A stretch of DNA of 64,000 nt, taken from Aliivibrio fischeri (GTDB lineage: Bacteria; Pseudomonadota; Gammaproteobacteria; Enterobacterales; Vibrionaceae). The stretch spans positions 496,001-560,000 of the forward strand of contig CP160629.1 in the NCBI GenBank assembly GCA_038993745.2, given 5' to 3'. A model generated the notes under the pieces. The model was given only the letters and a program-made list of their open reading frames with translations, had not been told where the DNA came from and made no database searches. Below, piece by piece: positions 28,898-38,672 of the stretch (position 1 is the stretch's first letter; every line of letters starts with the position of its first letter). The position numbers and the translations under genes were made by a program.

Positions 28898-31800
28898 GTA
28901 AGGACACCACTGCCGAGCGTATATTTCAGGATGAGATGATCGCTCAACTGGTCGCTAACGGTTGGAAACGAGGTAAACCAGACCGTTATGATCGTAAACG
29001 TGCTTTGTATTGCGAAGATGCACTGCACTTTGTGCAAACTACCCAACCTAAAGAGTGGGAAAAGTTTACCAAAGTGTACCCGAATGACACCGAGCGTCAC
29101 TTTCTTGATGCGCTGGTGACACAACTGAAAAAAGCCGACAGCAACGCTACAGATGCCGTTTCTCGCACTTACGGTACATTGGGCGTGCTTCGTCATGGCT
29201 TAAAGATTCGTAATGCCCGTTTCTCGCTGTGCCAGTTTAAGCCAGAGCACAGCCTCAACCCTGAAACACTGGCACGCTATGAGCAGAACATCTGCCGTGT
29301 CGTTCCAGAGTTGGTTTATAGTCCTTACGCTACTGCCGAGCACTTAGCCTTAACAGGCAAGAAAGCCAAAGCATGGCGTATTGATTTGGTACTGTTTGTA
29401 AACGGCTTGCCTATATCAACCCTTGAACTGAAATCTGAGTTCAAACAATCGGTGCAGAATGCCATTAAGCAATACAAAGATACTCGTTTACCGATTGATA
29501 AAGAAACCAAAAAGCCTGAGCCATTATTAACCTTCAAACGTGGTGCATTGGTTCACTTTGCTGTCAGCCAATATGAAGTCTTCATGGCAACCAAGCTAGC
29601 GGGTGATGACACCTTCTTCCTACCGTTTAACAAAGGTACAAAAGAAGGCGGTAAGGGTAACGATGTTCCTGACGATCAAAACTGTTACGCTACTGATTAT
29701 TTGTGGAATGAAGTATTACTGCCTGAGAACCTATTAAAAATCTTAGGTAGCTTCATTCACCTGCAAATTGAAGAAAAAGAAGATTGGGAAGGACGCAAGT
29801 ATAAGAAAGAAACCCTGATTTTCCCTCGTTACCATCAGTGGGATGTGGTGCATAAACTTATCGGTGCTGCCGTTGCTGAAGGTACAGGTAATAAATACCT
29901 AATTCAGCACAGTGCAGGCTCAGGTAAATCAAACTCCATTGCATGGACAGCCACCAGCTATCTACCCTTTACGATGAGCAAGGTGAAAAGCAGTTCCATT
30001 CGGTCATTGTGGTAACAGACCGCACCGTGTTAGATGATCAGCTTCAAGATACCATCTATCAGTTTGAACATGCTGATGGTGTGGTGGGTCGTATCAACAA
30101 CAAAGAAGGTGACGGCTCTAAATCTGAAAAGCTGGCGGCTGCGCTTGAGAACTCACAGCCTATCATCATTGTGACGATTCAAACTTTCCCGTATGTACTG
30201 CGTGCGATTGAAAACAGCGTGAGCTTAAAGCTGCGTAAGTATGCGGTAATTGCTGATGAAGCCCACTCATCACAAAGTGGCTCTACCGCTCGCAAGCTTA
30301 AAGAAGTATTGATGATCGAAGAAGCCGATGATGATGTGATGCTATCGTCAGAAGATATTCTTGATGCAACCATGGCGGCACGTAAGAACAGTAATAATCT
30401 TAATTACTATGCGTTCACTGCAACACCTAAAGCAAAAACCTTAGAGTTGTTTGGTCGCTTGCCAAATCCTGATGAGCCAGCGTCTAAAACCAACAAGCCA
30501 CAAGCTTACCATGTGTATTCTATGCGTCAGGCAATCGAAGAAGGCTTTATCTTAGACGTACTCAAGAACTACACCAGCTATCAAGTGGCATACAAGCTGG
30601 TTCAAAAGATGGAAGCCGCTGATAAAGAAGTAGACAGCAAGAAAGCCAAAACCAAGCTTAATCAGTGGGTACGCTTGCACGATTACAACATTTCACAAAA
30701 AGTAAAAGTGATTGTTGAGCACTACAAAAACCATGTAATGCACTTACTAGGTGGTCAGGCAAAAGCCATGGTGGTGACGAGCTCTCGTAAAGAAGCGGTA
30801 CGTTATAAGCTGGCGTTTGATAAATACATTACCGAACATGGTTATCAACGTATTGCAGCAATGGTAGCGTTCTCTGGTGAAGTGGAATTTAACGAAAACG
30901 ATCCAGACAGCGTTGCATTACTTGATCAGAAATTCACTGAGAACAACATGAACCCGAACTTAAAGGGTCGTGATATGCGTAAAGCGTTTGATAGTGATGA
31001 TTACCAAGTGATGCTGGTGGCGAACAAGTTCCAAACGGGTTTTGACCAACCTAAGCTTTGTGCCATGTACGTCGATAAACCATTAGGTGGTGTGGAATGT
31101 GTTCAGACCTTATCTCGTTTGAACCGTACCTATGCTGGTAAAGCCGAATGCGGCACGTTCGTTTTAGATTTCTTCAATGAGCCTGACGACATCTTAAATG
31201 CGTTCCAGCCTTACTATCAAACCGCTGAGCTGGTGGATGTCACCAACCCTAACCTTGTGTTTGATCTGTTTGAGAAGCTACGCTCAAGCGGTATTTTCTT
31301 ATGGAATGAAGTCGAGCAATTCTGTGTTGCCTTCCTCACTAAGAAAAAATCTAATGCAGCAGTTAGTAACATCTGTAAACCCGCCGTTGAACGTTGGCAG
31401 CATCGTTATAAATCAGCGATTGAGGCTTATATTCAATCTAAAGAGATGTTCGAGCGCACCAAGAAAACCAAAGATGCGGTTCTAATTGCCAATGCTGAAA
31501 ATGCTTTTAAAGAGTGTAAACAGGAAAAAGACCGCCTAGAGATCTTCAAGAAAGACTTGGGTAGCTTTGTACGCTTCTTCGAGTTCATGTCACAGATTGT
31601 TGATTATGAAGATAAAGAACTTGAGAAATTAAGCCTGTTCGCCCGTTATCTGCGCCCCCTATTGCATGAGCAAAACGTGCAAGAAGATGAGATTGATTTA
31701 AGCAACGTGGAAATGAGCCACTACCGTTTATCTAAGATCCGAGAACAGGACATCAAACTCAAAGAAGATGCAGCAGATTACAAGCTAGAGCCGAGTAATG

Positions 31801-32137
31801 ATGTTGGTACGGCTAAGCCTAAAGATAAGAAAGAAGACTTTTTATCTCGAATTTTAGAGCGTTTAAATGAACTGTTTATCACAGATAACCTCACCGATAA
31901 GGACATGATCAATTATGCCTTTACGGTACGTGATAAGTTATCTGAAAACGAAGCGGTAATGACGCAGATTGCTAATAATACCCGTGAACAAGCCATGCTA
32001 GGTGACTTCCCTCAAGCAATTGATGATGCGGTAATGGATAGCAATGAAGCACAACAAGAAATGATGATGCAGTACCTATCAAACCAGAACTGGCGAAAGG
32101 CTTTGCCCGTGTGGTGTTTGATATGTTAAAGGGATAA
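28894..32137 (+). pseudogene. hsdR: Type I restriction endonuclease HsdR, double frameshift
   Basis: Motor and nuclease subunit of the type I system. The first frame (28894-30015) carries the N-terminal nuclease segment RIDLVLFVNGLPISTLELK and Walker A AGSGKS (about 342-347). It then shifts near 29951: GCC-ACC-AG would read GCC-CAC-CAG (A-H-Q-L-S-T) with one more C. The second frame (29943-32129) carries DRTVLDDQL, the DEAH box in VIADEAHSSQ, FTATPKAKTL and the helicase C-terminal half. A second one-base loss near 32084 replaces the expected ending NPELAKGFARVVFDMLKG with NQNWRKALPV...; restoring one C extends it to the TAA at 32135-32137. Repaired length is about 1,080 aa. Read as given, it is unlikely to restrict DNA. 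Confidence 0.92.
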
Positions 32138-32160
32138 ATCAATACGATTTTATATATTTA

Positions 32161-32193
32161 GAAGCTCATAGGATTATTCTTATGAGCTTTTTA
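32161..32193 (+). terminator. Terminator after hsdR
   Basis: AAGCTCATA (32162-32170) pairs with TATGAGCTT (32181-32189), then T-rich. The arms resemble the terminators at 35381 and 36255. The remaining 32194-32503 is AT-rich with no gene that I can support. Confidence 0.82.
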
Positions 32194-32503
32194 TTTATCA
32201 ATTTGATCATTCGGCTGTGTGTTTTTTTATTGGTTTAAATGTTTTATGTATTCTTAATGTATTGTTATTTAATGATTTTGTTTGTATCAGTGAATGCTTG
32301 TGGTGGGTGTTGATACGCCCAAAATTATGATTTTAAGCAAACGGAGGATCATATTAGCTATCGAGTGAAATGTATTCATAAAAAATAGTGATATGTAATA
32401 CATGTAAGTAATTTTGGTTATTTTGCCTATTTATTCAGGTAAAACGCCTTTTGATTTTAGATTAAGATTCGCATGTAATTCGATATGTGAGAATAATCAG
32501 TAA

Positions 32504-34719
32504 ATGAAAGAGTGGGATAAAAATATTAAGCAGTGTGATGTTTCAATAGAAAGTAAGAAACCTAAATTTATTAGAGCGTTTTATCCTTGGAATGAAGAAC
32601 TGGCACAGCAATGTAAGGTTGAAAAAACACATTATGAGCCAGTAAAAGAAAAACAAGAAAAAGCGCCTGCCTTTGAGTATTCAATTGAAATTGCATGTGC
32701 ATTAGATGAATTTAACACTTATCAAATAGGTGTGTTCTCTTTGGGTAAAACTAAAGAAGAAGCCAATATATCAACGTGGAGTAAGATACAAACAGAAAAG
32801 GGAAATACGTTATTAACTGCTAGTGTGAATGTTGATGAGCCTAAAATACTATACCGTGAGTTTTTTATCTCAAGTGGTAGTGCAATGACATTTAATAACG
32901 TAAAACCTGTAAAGAAAGGCACTGCTAATGCCATAGACTCTTTTGTTCCGATAAAACCATCGGTTCAAATATATGATCTCTTGTCTTGGCCTAAAATTGG
33001 TTTTTTTTACCATTTTATTGATGATGTGTTGGTTAACGAATATCAACTTGCAGGTGGTGATAAGTGGTCATTTAAGATTACTCATTCTAAAGGTAAAGAG
33101 TTATCTAATGAATTACTATCAGAGCATGAATATAGTTTTATTTTATTACCTTGGAAAATAAATAACACTCTTGTTGCTCGTCAGCATTTGCTCTATACAA
33201 AAGAGAAAATAACTCAAGAGCAATTGAGTGAGATTAGTGCTAAATGGCTTGATGATAATGCTCGAATTTTAAATCCTGATCAAATTGTTGAAGCCCGTAC
33301 AGAAAAGCAAGTAGAACGAAAGAAAGATAGCGTTTATATCGTTCAACCGGGTGATATATTTAGTAACATTGCTCGTAAGCAAGGAATAAAATATCAAACC
33401 TTAATTGACTTAAACCCTCAAATAAAGGACATCCACTTAATTAATCCGGGTGATGTAATTTTTATAAAAGAAGGTGAGCGAATTCCTTCTACTGCTACTG
33501 TTGCACTAAGTCATCATTCTTCTGGTGACCCAAAGTATGACGAAAGTTCTACTAGTTTTGATATAAGTACGACGTGTCCTGTTGAGCTGAACCAAAGTAA
33601 AACTGTTTTCCCTTTTTATAATGTTTGGGTTTCTAGCAATCGACATTTTACTGAGCTTGCCTATATGTTAGCTCAAGAAGAAAAGACGATAAAAGGTACT
33701 ACTGCAATTGTTAATGTAAAGTCTATAGCGCTACAGTCTAAACTCTTGGCTATTTCTGAAAAGCTAGAATCGATTGCTCAGGGAAAGAAAGAAATCATCA
33801 AAAAAGGCGCGAAAGGGAATGAAGTTAAACTTCTTCAAGAAGCGTTGTTAAAAATGAAATTTAATTTGGGTAGTGCAGGGGCTGATGGTGATTTTGGTAA
33901 AGGGACACATGATGCCATTATTGATTTTCAAACAAAATTTGTACCGACGCATGAGATCCATCCTGAATACCAAATAAAAGAAGTGGATGGTATTGTTGGG
34001 AAAAGCACATTACTAGGGTTAGATGAAGCTATCGCTATTGGGTGGGAAAGAAAAATACCGCCTTTTAAATGGCATGAGCCACTCTTAAATCCGATTAGTA
34101 CTAACTATTACCAAGGGGGGAGACAGGTTCTAATCAAGCTTATGCATGGGGGTTATTCGGTAAAGAAATTAGAAAGGCAGTTGGTAATAGGCATGATGGT
34201 TTAGATTTGTTTGCTGAAGTTGGAACTGATGTTTATGCCAGTGTTGATGGTGAGGTAACTTATGCATCTTTAGCTCCTGGCTATGGTAAGGTTATCATTG
34301 TTTCGGTTGAGGAATCAGAAATAATGTGGGCAAATCGGCAAGAATATAAACCGAGAACTAACTTAACTAAGGTGGAACTTAAACAATATGATGATTTTGA
34401 AGTAGAATATAATAAAAATAAACAGCTTTATTTAATGTATGGTCATTTGGATAGTATTAATAATAATATAAAAGTAGGGGTGAAAGTTAAATCAGGTGAC
34501 ATTATAGGAAAAACTGGGGTTTCAGGTATAACTCATGGAACTCATGCTCCTCATTTACACTTCGAGGTGAAAACAAAAAAAACAATAAAAAAAGGAGACC
34601 TTGGACGTTGCAATCCATCATTATTTGTTAACTTTAAAGATTATTCTCAACAATCAGAGGATGATAGAAAACGACAAAAAGATGCGCGTGATAAAGAAGC
34701 CAAAAAACGTAAAAAATAA
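32504..34719 (+). pseudogene. LysM - peptidoglycan-binding - M23 peptidase protein, frameshifted
   Basis: Candidate cell-wall-degrading effector. The first frame (32504-34204) has an uncharacterised beta-rich region (about 30-260), a LysM domain (about 278-322, YIVQPGDIFSNIARKQGI...) and a peptidoglycan-binding-1 domain (about 432-505, GAKGNEVKLLQEALLKM... GIVGKSTLLGLD). The second frame (34207-34719) is an M23 lysostaphin-type peptidase with YGHLDS and APHLHFEV. The join is a G6 tract at 34115-34120: one extra G gives a continuous frame through ETGSNQAYAWGLFGK to the zinc motif RHDGLDLF. The repaired protein would be about 739 aa. There is no signal peptide, so if active it would need type VI or another contractile-type delivery, or cell lysis. 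A secreted candidate immunity protein follows nine bases later. Confidence 0.85.
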
Positions 34720-34728
34720 AGGAATGTA

Positions 34729-35367
34729 ATGAAAAATATATTTTTATCTGCTCTAGTAGCATTGGGTGTAATTCAAAATGCAAATGCAAATCAATTAATA
34801 GGATATCGCTGTTTAATAGATTATACGCAAGATATAATTGTTGAACAAACGAACTATATGAAATATGAAAACTATGAGACAAACTTAGATTTTAATGAGT
34901 TAGGTATTCGTATTGCTTCAAATCTTCCAAGTCACCCATGGGGACCAGAACCGATCTTTATTTTGGATGAATCTTTAATTCGTGATTATAACATTACTAT
35001 TAATGGTTCATTATTAACATTGCAAAGCAATAATAAAACATTGGTAAGTACTGATTTAGGTAATATAGATAAAAATATTAAGATTAATACTACGTTAAAA
35101 TCATACTCACCCTCAAATTTATCCTTAGATTTTGAGTTTTATAATTTAAATGTAATGAAAGAAGCTCTATTTTTTAGCGTGAGCTTTTCACGAGGCGAAC
35201 AACTTGATGAGCTAAAGTCTGTTTCAAGAACACTAGAGCTTACTGTTGATGGGCATTATTTAAATTGTCAAAATGAAATTGAAAAAATGACATTTAAGGA
35301 GTATCAACAACATTGGATATCTCTTTATGAAGCGATAAGTAAAAAGAAAGCTGAATATACAAATTAA
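34729..35367 (+). CDS. Secreted candidate immunity protein 1
   Basis: A 212-aa protein with a clear signal peptide (MKNIFLSALVALGVIQNANA, cleavage after ANA) and a beta-rich mature part with two cysteines (GYRC near 27 and LNCQNE near 182) that could form a periplasmic disulfide. AAAGGAA precedes the ATG. It begins nine bases after the M23 peptidase gene and ends at a terminator. A periplasmic protein paired with a peptidoglycan-hydrolase effector is the usual arrangement of an immunity gene; this is inference from position and export signal. The sequence itself is not recognised. Confidence 0.75.
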   Translation: MKNIFLSALVALGVIQNANANQLIGYRCLIDYTQDIIVEQTNYMKYENYETNLDFNELGIRIASNLPSHPWGPEPIFILDESLIRDYNITINGSLLTLQSNNKTLVSTDLGNIDKNIKINTTLKSYSPSNLSLDFEFYNLNVMKEALFFSVSFSRGEQLDELKSVSRTLELTVDGHYLNCQNEIEKMTFKEYQQHWISLYEAISKKKAEYTN

Positions 35368-35380
35368 CAGTGAAAAATTC

Positions 35381-35412
35381 AAAGCTCGTATCTTTTGATA
35401 CTGAGCTTTTTA
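35381..35412 (+). terminator. Terminator after candidate immunity gene 1
   Basis: AAAGCTCGTATC (35381-35392) pairs with GATACTGAGCTTTT (35397-35410), with loop TTTT and T-rich end. The left arm is identical to the one at 36255-36266. Confidence 0.82.
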
Positions 35413-35637
35413 AGGGATGGTTACAGTGTTAGTGGTAAACGTAGGGTTGATTTTGATTCAGTAAATCCACACTTACATTTTGCTATAGGTAATTTGGATT
35501 ACTCTCCGCTTATTCAAGCATATAACCATATGTTATGGATTACACCAAAGTATGAAAATTCTTTATCTGTAGATGATAAAGCGTTACAAGAAGAGTATTT
35601 GAAAAAGTATTTAGATAAACATAAGGCGAAAAGTTAA
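35395..35637 (+). pseudogene. Orphan M23-type effector tail fragment
   Basis: About 80 codons open from a TTG at 35395, which lies in the loop of the preceding terminator and has no ribosome site. The reading frame includes NPHLHFAIGN, the zinc-ligand HxH strand of an M23 peptidase, followed by an unrelated 50-residue tail (LDYSPLIQAYNHMLWITPKYEN...). It looks like the displaced 3' end of a second, different effector gene, left behind next to its own immunity gene. The start is almost certainly not used. Confidence 0.62.
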
Positions 35638-35638
35638 C

Positions 35639-36246
35639 ATGAAAAAGTATATAGTTGTTTTTTTTGTTACGTGCTTTTTATCTTTATTTGGAAGGGCTAT
35701 AGCGTCTACAAATTTGGAACTTAAAAGCAATAAAGAGAATAATCTAATACTCCTTCAAAATAAAAAAATGACACCTGATTATGGTGATTATTATGGTTAT
35801 GCTGATTTTTTTTATATACCAACGGGGGAATCTGTTTATTCATCATCAACATATAAGATTGAAATGAATATAAATGGAAATTTAGTTCAGTTAAATGAAG
35901 GAAGTTTAGATGATAGTGGGGGATTTCTGTATTTCGATACCCTCGGCATGGTAAGAAAAATGAAGAAATTGTTTTAATTAGTTTGATTGATTTAATGCTT
36001 GAAATACCAAGAGAAAAACATACTGTATATCTTTATAAAAAAGGTAAGTTATTGTATTTAGGTGGTTTTGGTGGAGCTGTAACTAGCATTGATGATTATA
36101 ATTTATTAGCGAAAGATAACATGCTTCCCAAAGAACCTGTTGACTATTTTTCCAACCTAACTGTTATTGATAAAACTAATAAAATTACTATTTATAGTCA
36201 ATCTAAATACGGGGAATCCTGTAGTGTAAACTCTTTTGATTTATAA
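35639..36246 (+). pseudogene. Secreted candidate immunity protein 2, frameshifted
   Basis: The first part (35639-35977) has a signal peptide (MKKYIVVFFVTCFLSLFGRAIA) and a Gly/Tyr/Asp-rich region. The second part (in frame from about 35920 to 36246) continues RYPRHGKKNEEIVLISLIDLML... to GESCSVNSFDL. They are joined by a G5 tract at 35918-35922: a sixth G gives DSGGISVFRYPRHGKK without interruption, about 203 aa in all. It sits directly after the orphan M23 tail and is closed by a terminator, mirroring the first effector/immunity pair. Its sequence is unrelated to candidate immunity protein 1 as far as I can see. Confidence 0.68.
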
Positions 36247-36254
36247 AAAACTCG

Positions 36255-36284
36255 AAAGCTCGTATCAAAAGGTATGAGCTTTAT
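36255..36284 (+). terminator. Terminator after candidate immunity gene 2
   Basis: AAAGCTCGTATC (36255-36266) pairs (one G-T pair) with GGTATGAGCTTT (36271-36282). Same left arm as at 35381; the two define a repeated cassette boundary. Confidence 0.8.
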
Positions 36285-36308
36285 TAGTTTATCAGATTAA
36301 ATATTAAA

Positions 36309-36602
36309 TCAGTAAAGATCATATCTTCCACGTAACTTTATTTCACGATACATATTATCTGGTGATAAATCTAAGCCGTTAGGCCAAGTAACCGCACCGT
36401 TCTCAATAAAAGCTTGTTTAAATAACTCTTCATCTTTTAAAGATTCAAATATACCAGTTAACCAAGTCGGTGAAATAGTAACATTTCCAACGGTATTATC
36501 TTCAAAAGTGACTTTAAGAGAAAAGGGTGCGATAACCTCGACACTTATTACATCGACTAAATCCAATGTTTTTATTTTTTTAGGTAATGAGGGATTATGC
36601 AT
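36309..36602 (-). CDS. DUF2442-type protein
   Basis: A small protein of 97 aa if started at the ATG at 36602 (MHNPSLPKKIKTLDL...), preceded by AGGA; an in-frame upstream start at 36641 is possible. The core VISVEVIAPFSLKVTFEDNTVGNVTISP...GIFESLKDEELFKQAFIENGAVTWPNGLDLSPDNMY is the DUF2442 pattern. Such proteins often pair with a DUF4160 protein in toxin-antitoxin-like modules; no DUF4160 gene is seen next to it. It is the only minus-strand gene in the island and lies at the right end. Confidence 0.82.
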   Translation of the reverse strand: MHNPSLPKKIKTLDLVDVISVEVIAPFSLKVTFEDNTVGNVTISPTWLTGIFESLKDEELFKQAFIENGAVTWPNGLDLSPDNMYREIKLRGRYDLY

Positions 36603-36641
36603 TTTCTGAATCCTAGGGCGTATAATTTGGTTTATCAGCAA

Positions 36642-36943
36642 ATCAAATACCTATATTACACGATTAAGAAGTTTTGATGGTGGTAGATGATTGAATTTAT
36701 ATTAGAAAACACCTCTTACTCAGGCTGCTTGAGGTATGTACGAATAGATTATGTAGTGATTCTGCTTTTTATTTAACACTATAGGTAACTAAAGTATGAC
36801 AGGTTTATTCCTGTATCACTGGCTAGAACTGCGTAATTACTTTAAAATCTCAATATATTTGCTTCTTTTCGTGAAGCCCGATTCATAAGTATGATTCAGA
36901 TTGAGTACATATTTGTGTACATAAAACCAATTAAGAGCACAGA
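36642..36943 (+). promoter_or_regulatory. Right-end region supplying the new prfC start
   Basis: About 300 bp between the DUF2442 gene and prfC. It must provide promoter and ribosome site for the reconstituted prfC, but I see no high-scoring -35/-10 pair. It contains GAGTACAT-att-TGTGTACATAAA (36903-36925), matching the left-end arm repeat, and a small dyad ACAGG-TTTATT-CCTGT (36800-36815). A 29-codon frame with a GGTGG site (36687-36776) is too short to support. Confidence 0.5.
36903..36925 (+). repeat. Candidate integrase arm-type site, right end
   Basis: GAGTACATATTTGTGTACATAAA-like block matching 20573-20595 at 19 of 23 positions in the same orientation, about 58 bp inside attR. Confidence 0.5.
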
Positions 36944-38527
36944 ATGAGTAATTTTCTTCAAGAAATTCAAAAGCGTAGGACTTTTGCCATCATTTCTCAC
37001 CCGGATGCGGGTAAAACAACCATTACTGAAAAAGTATTATTATTCGGAAACGCGATTCAAAAAGCGGGTACCGTAAAAGGTCGTGGTTCAAACCAGCACG
37101 CAAAATCAGACTGGATGGAAATGGAAAAAGAACGTGGTATCTCTGTTACTACGTCAGTAATGCAATTCCCATTCAACGATTGCTTAGTTAACTTACTTGA
37201 TACTCCTGGACACGAAGATTTCTCGGAAGATACTTATCGTACATTAACTGCTGTTGACTCATGCCTAATGGTAATTGATGCAGCAAAAGGTGTCGAAGAC
37301 CGTACTCGTAAATTAATGGAAGTTACGCGTCTACGTGATACGCCAATCGTAACCTTCATGAACAAATTAGACCGTGAAGTTCGTGACCCAATGGAAGTGC
37401 TTGATGAAGTAGAAAGCGAGTTAGGTATGGCTTGTGCACCTATTTCATGGCCTATTGGTTGTGGTAAAGAATTTAAAGGTGTTTACCATATTCACCGTGA
37501 CGAAACGATTTTATATGAATCTGGTCATGGTCATGAAATCCAAGAAGTTCGTACGATCAAAGGTCTTGATAACCCTGAACTGGATGCAACAGTTGGTGCT
37601 GATTTGGCTGAAAGTGTTCGTGAAGAGTTAGAACTTGTTATGGGCGCATGTCCTGAGTTTGATCATGAGCTTTTCCTAGCTGGTGAGCTAACGCCAGTGT
37701 ACTTTGGTACTGCTCTTGGTAACTTTGGTGTTGACCATATGCTAGAAGGCTTAACGGATTGGGCTCCTGCGCCACAAACTCGTCAAGCAAATGAGCGTGA
37801 TGTTGTTGCAACAGAAGATAAGTTCTCAGGCTTTGTCTTTAAGATCCAAGCAAACATGGATCCTAAACACCGCGACCGTATTGCCTTTATGCGTATTGTA
37901 TCTGGTACATACACTCAAGGCATGAAGATGAGCCATGTTCGTACAGGCAAAAATGTCAGTATTTCTGATGCGGTAACCTTTATGGCGGGTGACCGTTCAC
38001 GTGCTGAAACGGCTTATGCTGGTGACATTATCGGCCTACATAACCATGGTACTATTCAAATTGGTGATACGTTTACTCAAGGTGAAAGCTTGAAGTTCTC
38101 AGGTATTCCTAACTTTGCACCAGAATTGTTCCGTCGTATCCGTTTAAAAGATCCTCTAAAGCAAAAACAATTGCTTAAAGGTCTAGTTCAATTATCTGAA
38201 GAAGGTGCGGTACAAGTATTCCGTCCACTGCAAAACAACGATCTTATTGTTGGTGCGGTTGGTGTTCTTCAGTTCGACGTAGTTGTTGCTCGTCTTAAAG
38301 CAGAATACAACGTTGAAGCCATCTATGAAGGTGTAAGTGTTGCAACGGCTCGTTGGGTTGATTGTGCAGATGGTAAGAAGATGGATGAGTTCCAACGTAA
38401 GAACCAAGCTAACTTGGCGCTTGATGGTGGTGACAACCTAACTTACATCGCACCGACAATGGTTAATCTAAACCTTGCTTCTGAACGTTTCCCTGATGTT
38501 CAATTTAGAGCGACGCGTGAGCACTAA
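36944..38527 (+). CDS. prfC: Peptide chain release factor 3
   Basis: GTPase that removes RF1/RF2 from the ribosome after termination. The 527-aa protein is full length (E. coli 529) with G1 SHPDAGKTT (about 18-26), [16 protein letters not shown] (switch II) and the NKLDRE specificity motif near 140. Its N-terminal codons are island-derived: [20 protein letters not shown] here against [19 protein letters not shown] in the stranded chromosomal copy at 20366. The island thus replaces the promoter, ribosome site and first residues yet keeps the gene functional. A strong terminator follows. Confidence 0.97.
   Translation: MSNFLQEIQKRRTFAIISHPDAGKTTITEKVLLFGNAIQKAGTVKGRGSNQHAKSDWMEMEKERGISVTTSVMQFPFNDCLVNLLDTPGHEDFSEDTYRTLTAVDSCLMVIDAAKGVEDRTRKLMEVTRLRDTPIVTFMNKLDREVRDPMEVLDEVESELGMACAPISWPIGCGKEFKGVYHIHRDETILYESGHGHEIQEVRTIKGLDNPELDATVGADLAESVREELELVMGACPEFDHELFLAGELTPVYFGTALGNFGVDHMLEGLTDWAPAPQTRQANERDVVATEDKFSGFVFKIQANMDPKHRDRIAFMRIVSGTYTQGMKMSHVRTGKNVSISDAVTFMAGDRSRAETAYAGDIIGLHNHGTIQIGDTFTQGESLKFSGIPNFAPELFRRIRLKDPLKQKQLLKGLVQLSEEGAVQVFRPLQNNDLIVGAVGVLQFDVVVARLKAEYNVEAIYEGVSVATARWVDCADGKKMDEFQRKNQANLALDGGDNLTYIAPTMVNLNLASERFPDVQFRATREH
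36983..37002 (+). repeat. attR core (20-bp direct repeat)
   Basis: Identical to 20402-20421. Upstream of it, the first 13 codons of the present prfC come from the island. Confidence 0.93.
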
Positions 38528-38551
38528 TTAATCAGTTGCTTATCAAATAAA

Positions 38552-38584
38552 TAAAAACGGAGTCTTAACGGACTCCGTTTTTGT
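38552..38584 (+). terminator. Terminator after prfC
   Basis: AAAAACGGAGTC (38553-38564) pairs with GGACTCCGTTTTT (38570-38582) around TTAAC. Confidence 0.9.
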
Positions 38585-38672
38585 ATCTATAGTAATAGCA
38601 ATGCACTTACACCCATCAACTCATTCAGGTTCGTATTAGTCATTGATACGTTAAGTAAGAAAGGGAGCATAA

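Larger units (their letters stand above)
20402..37002. mobile_element. Integrative genomic island in prfC
   Basis: About 16.6 kb bounded by a perfect 20-bp direct repeat TTTGCCATCATTTCTCACCC (20402-20421 and 36983-37002) inside the 5' coding end of prfC. The SXT/R391 family uses this same target gene, and the resident integrase is of that type. Contents: integrase, an unknown 270-aa gene, two AlpA-like genes, a YfjJ-like gene, an HTH protein, hsdMSR, an M23-peptidase effector with immunity-like genes, and a DUF2442 gene. There are no relaxase, tra or phage structural genes, so it is a non-self-transmissible island or satellite. The hsd segment looks richer in G+C than its surroundings, and 32-36.3 kb looks poorer, suggesting a composite origin. 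Confidence 0.93.

Noticed and set aside
28624..29196. A 190-codon antisense frame over the hsdS/hsdR junction
   Set aside because: It is the shadow of two well-supported genes on the + strand and has no domain of its own.
36687..36776. A 29-codon frame near attR with a GGTGG ahead of it
   Set aside because: Too short and unsupported by any recognisable motif; kept only as a note in the region description.
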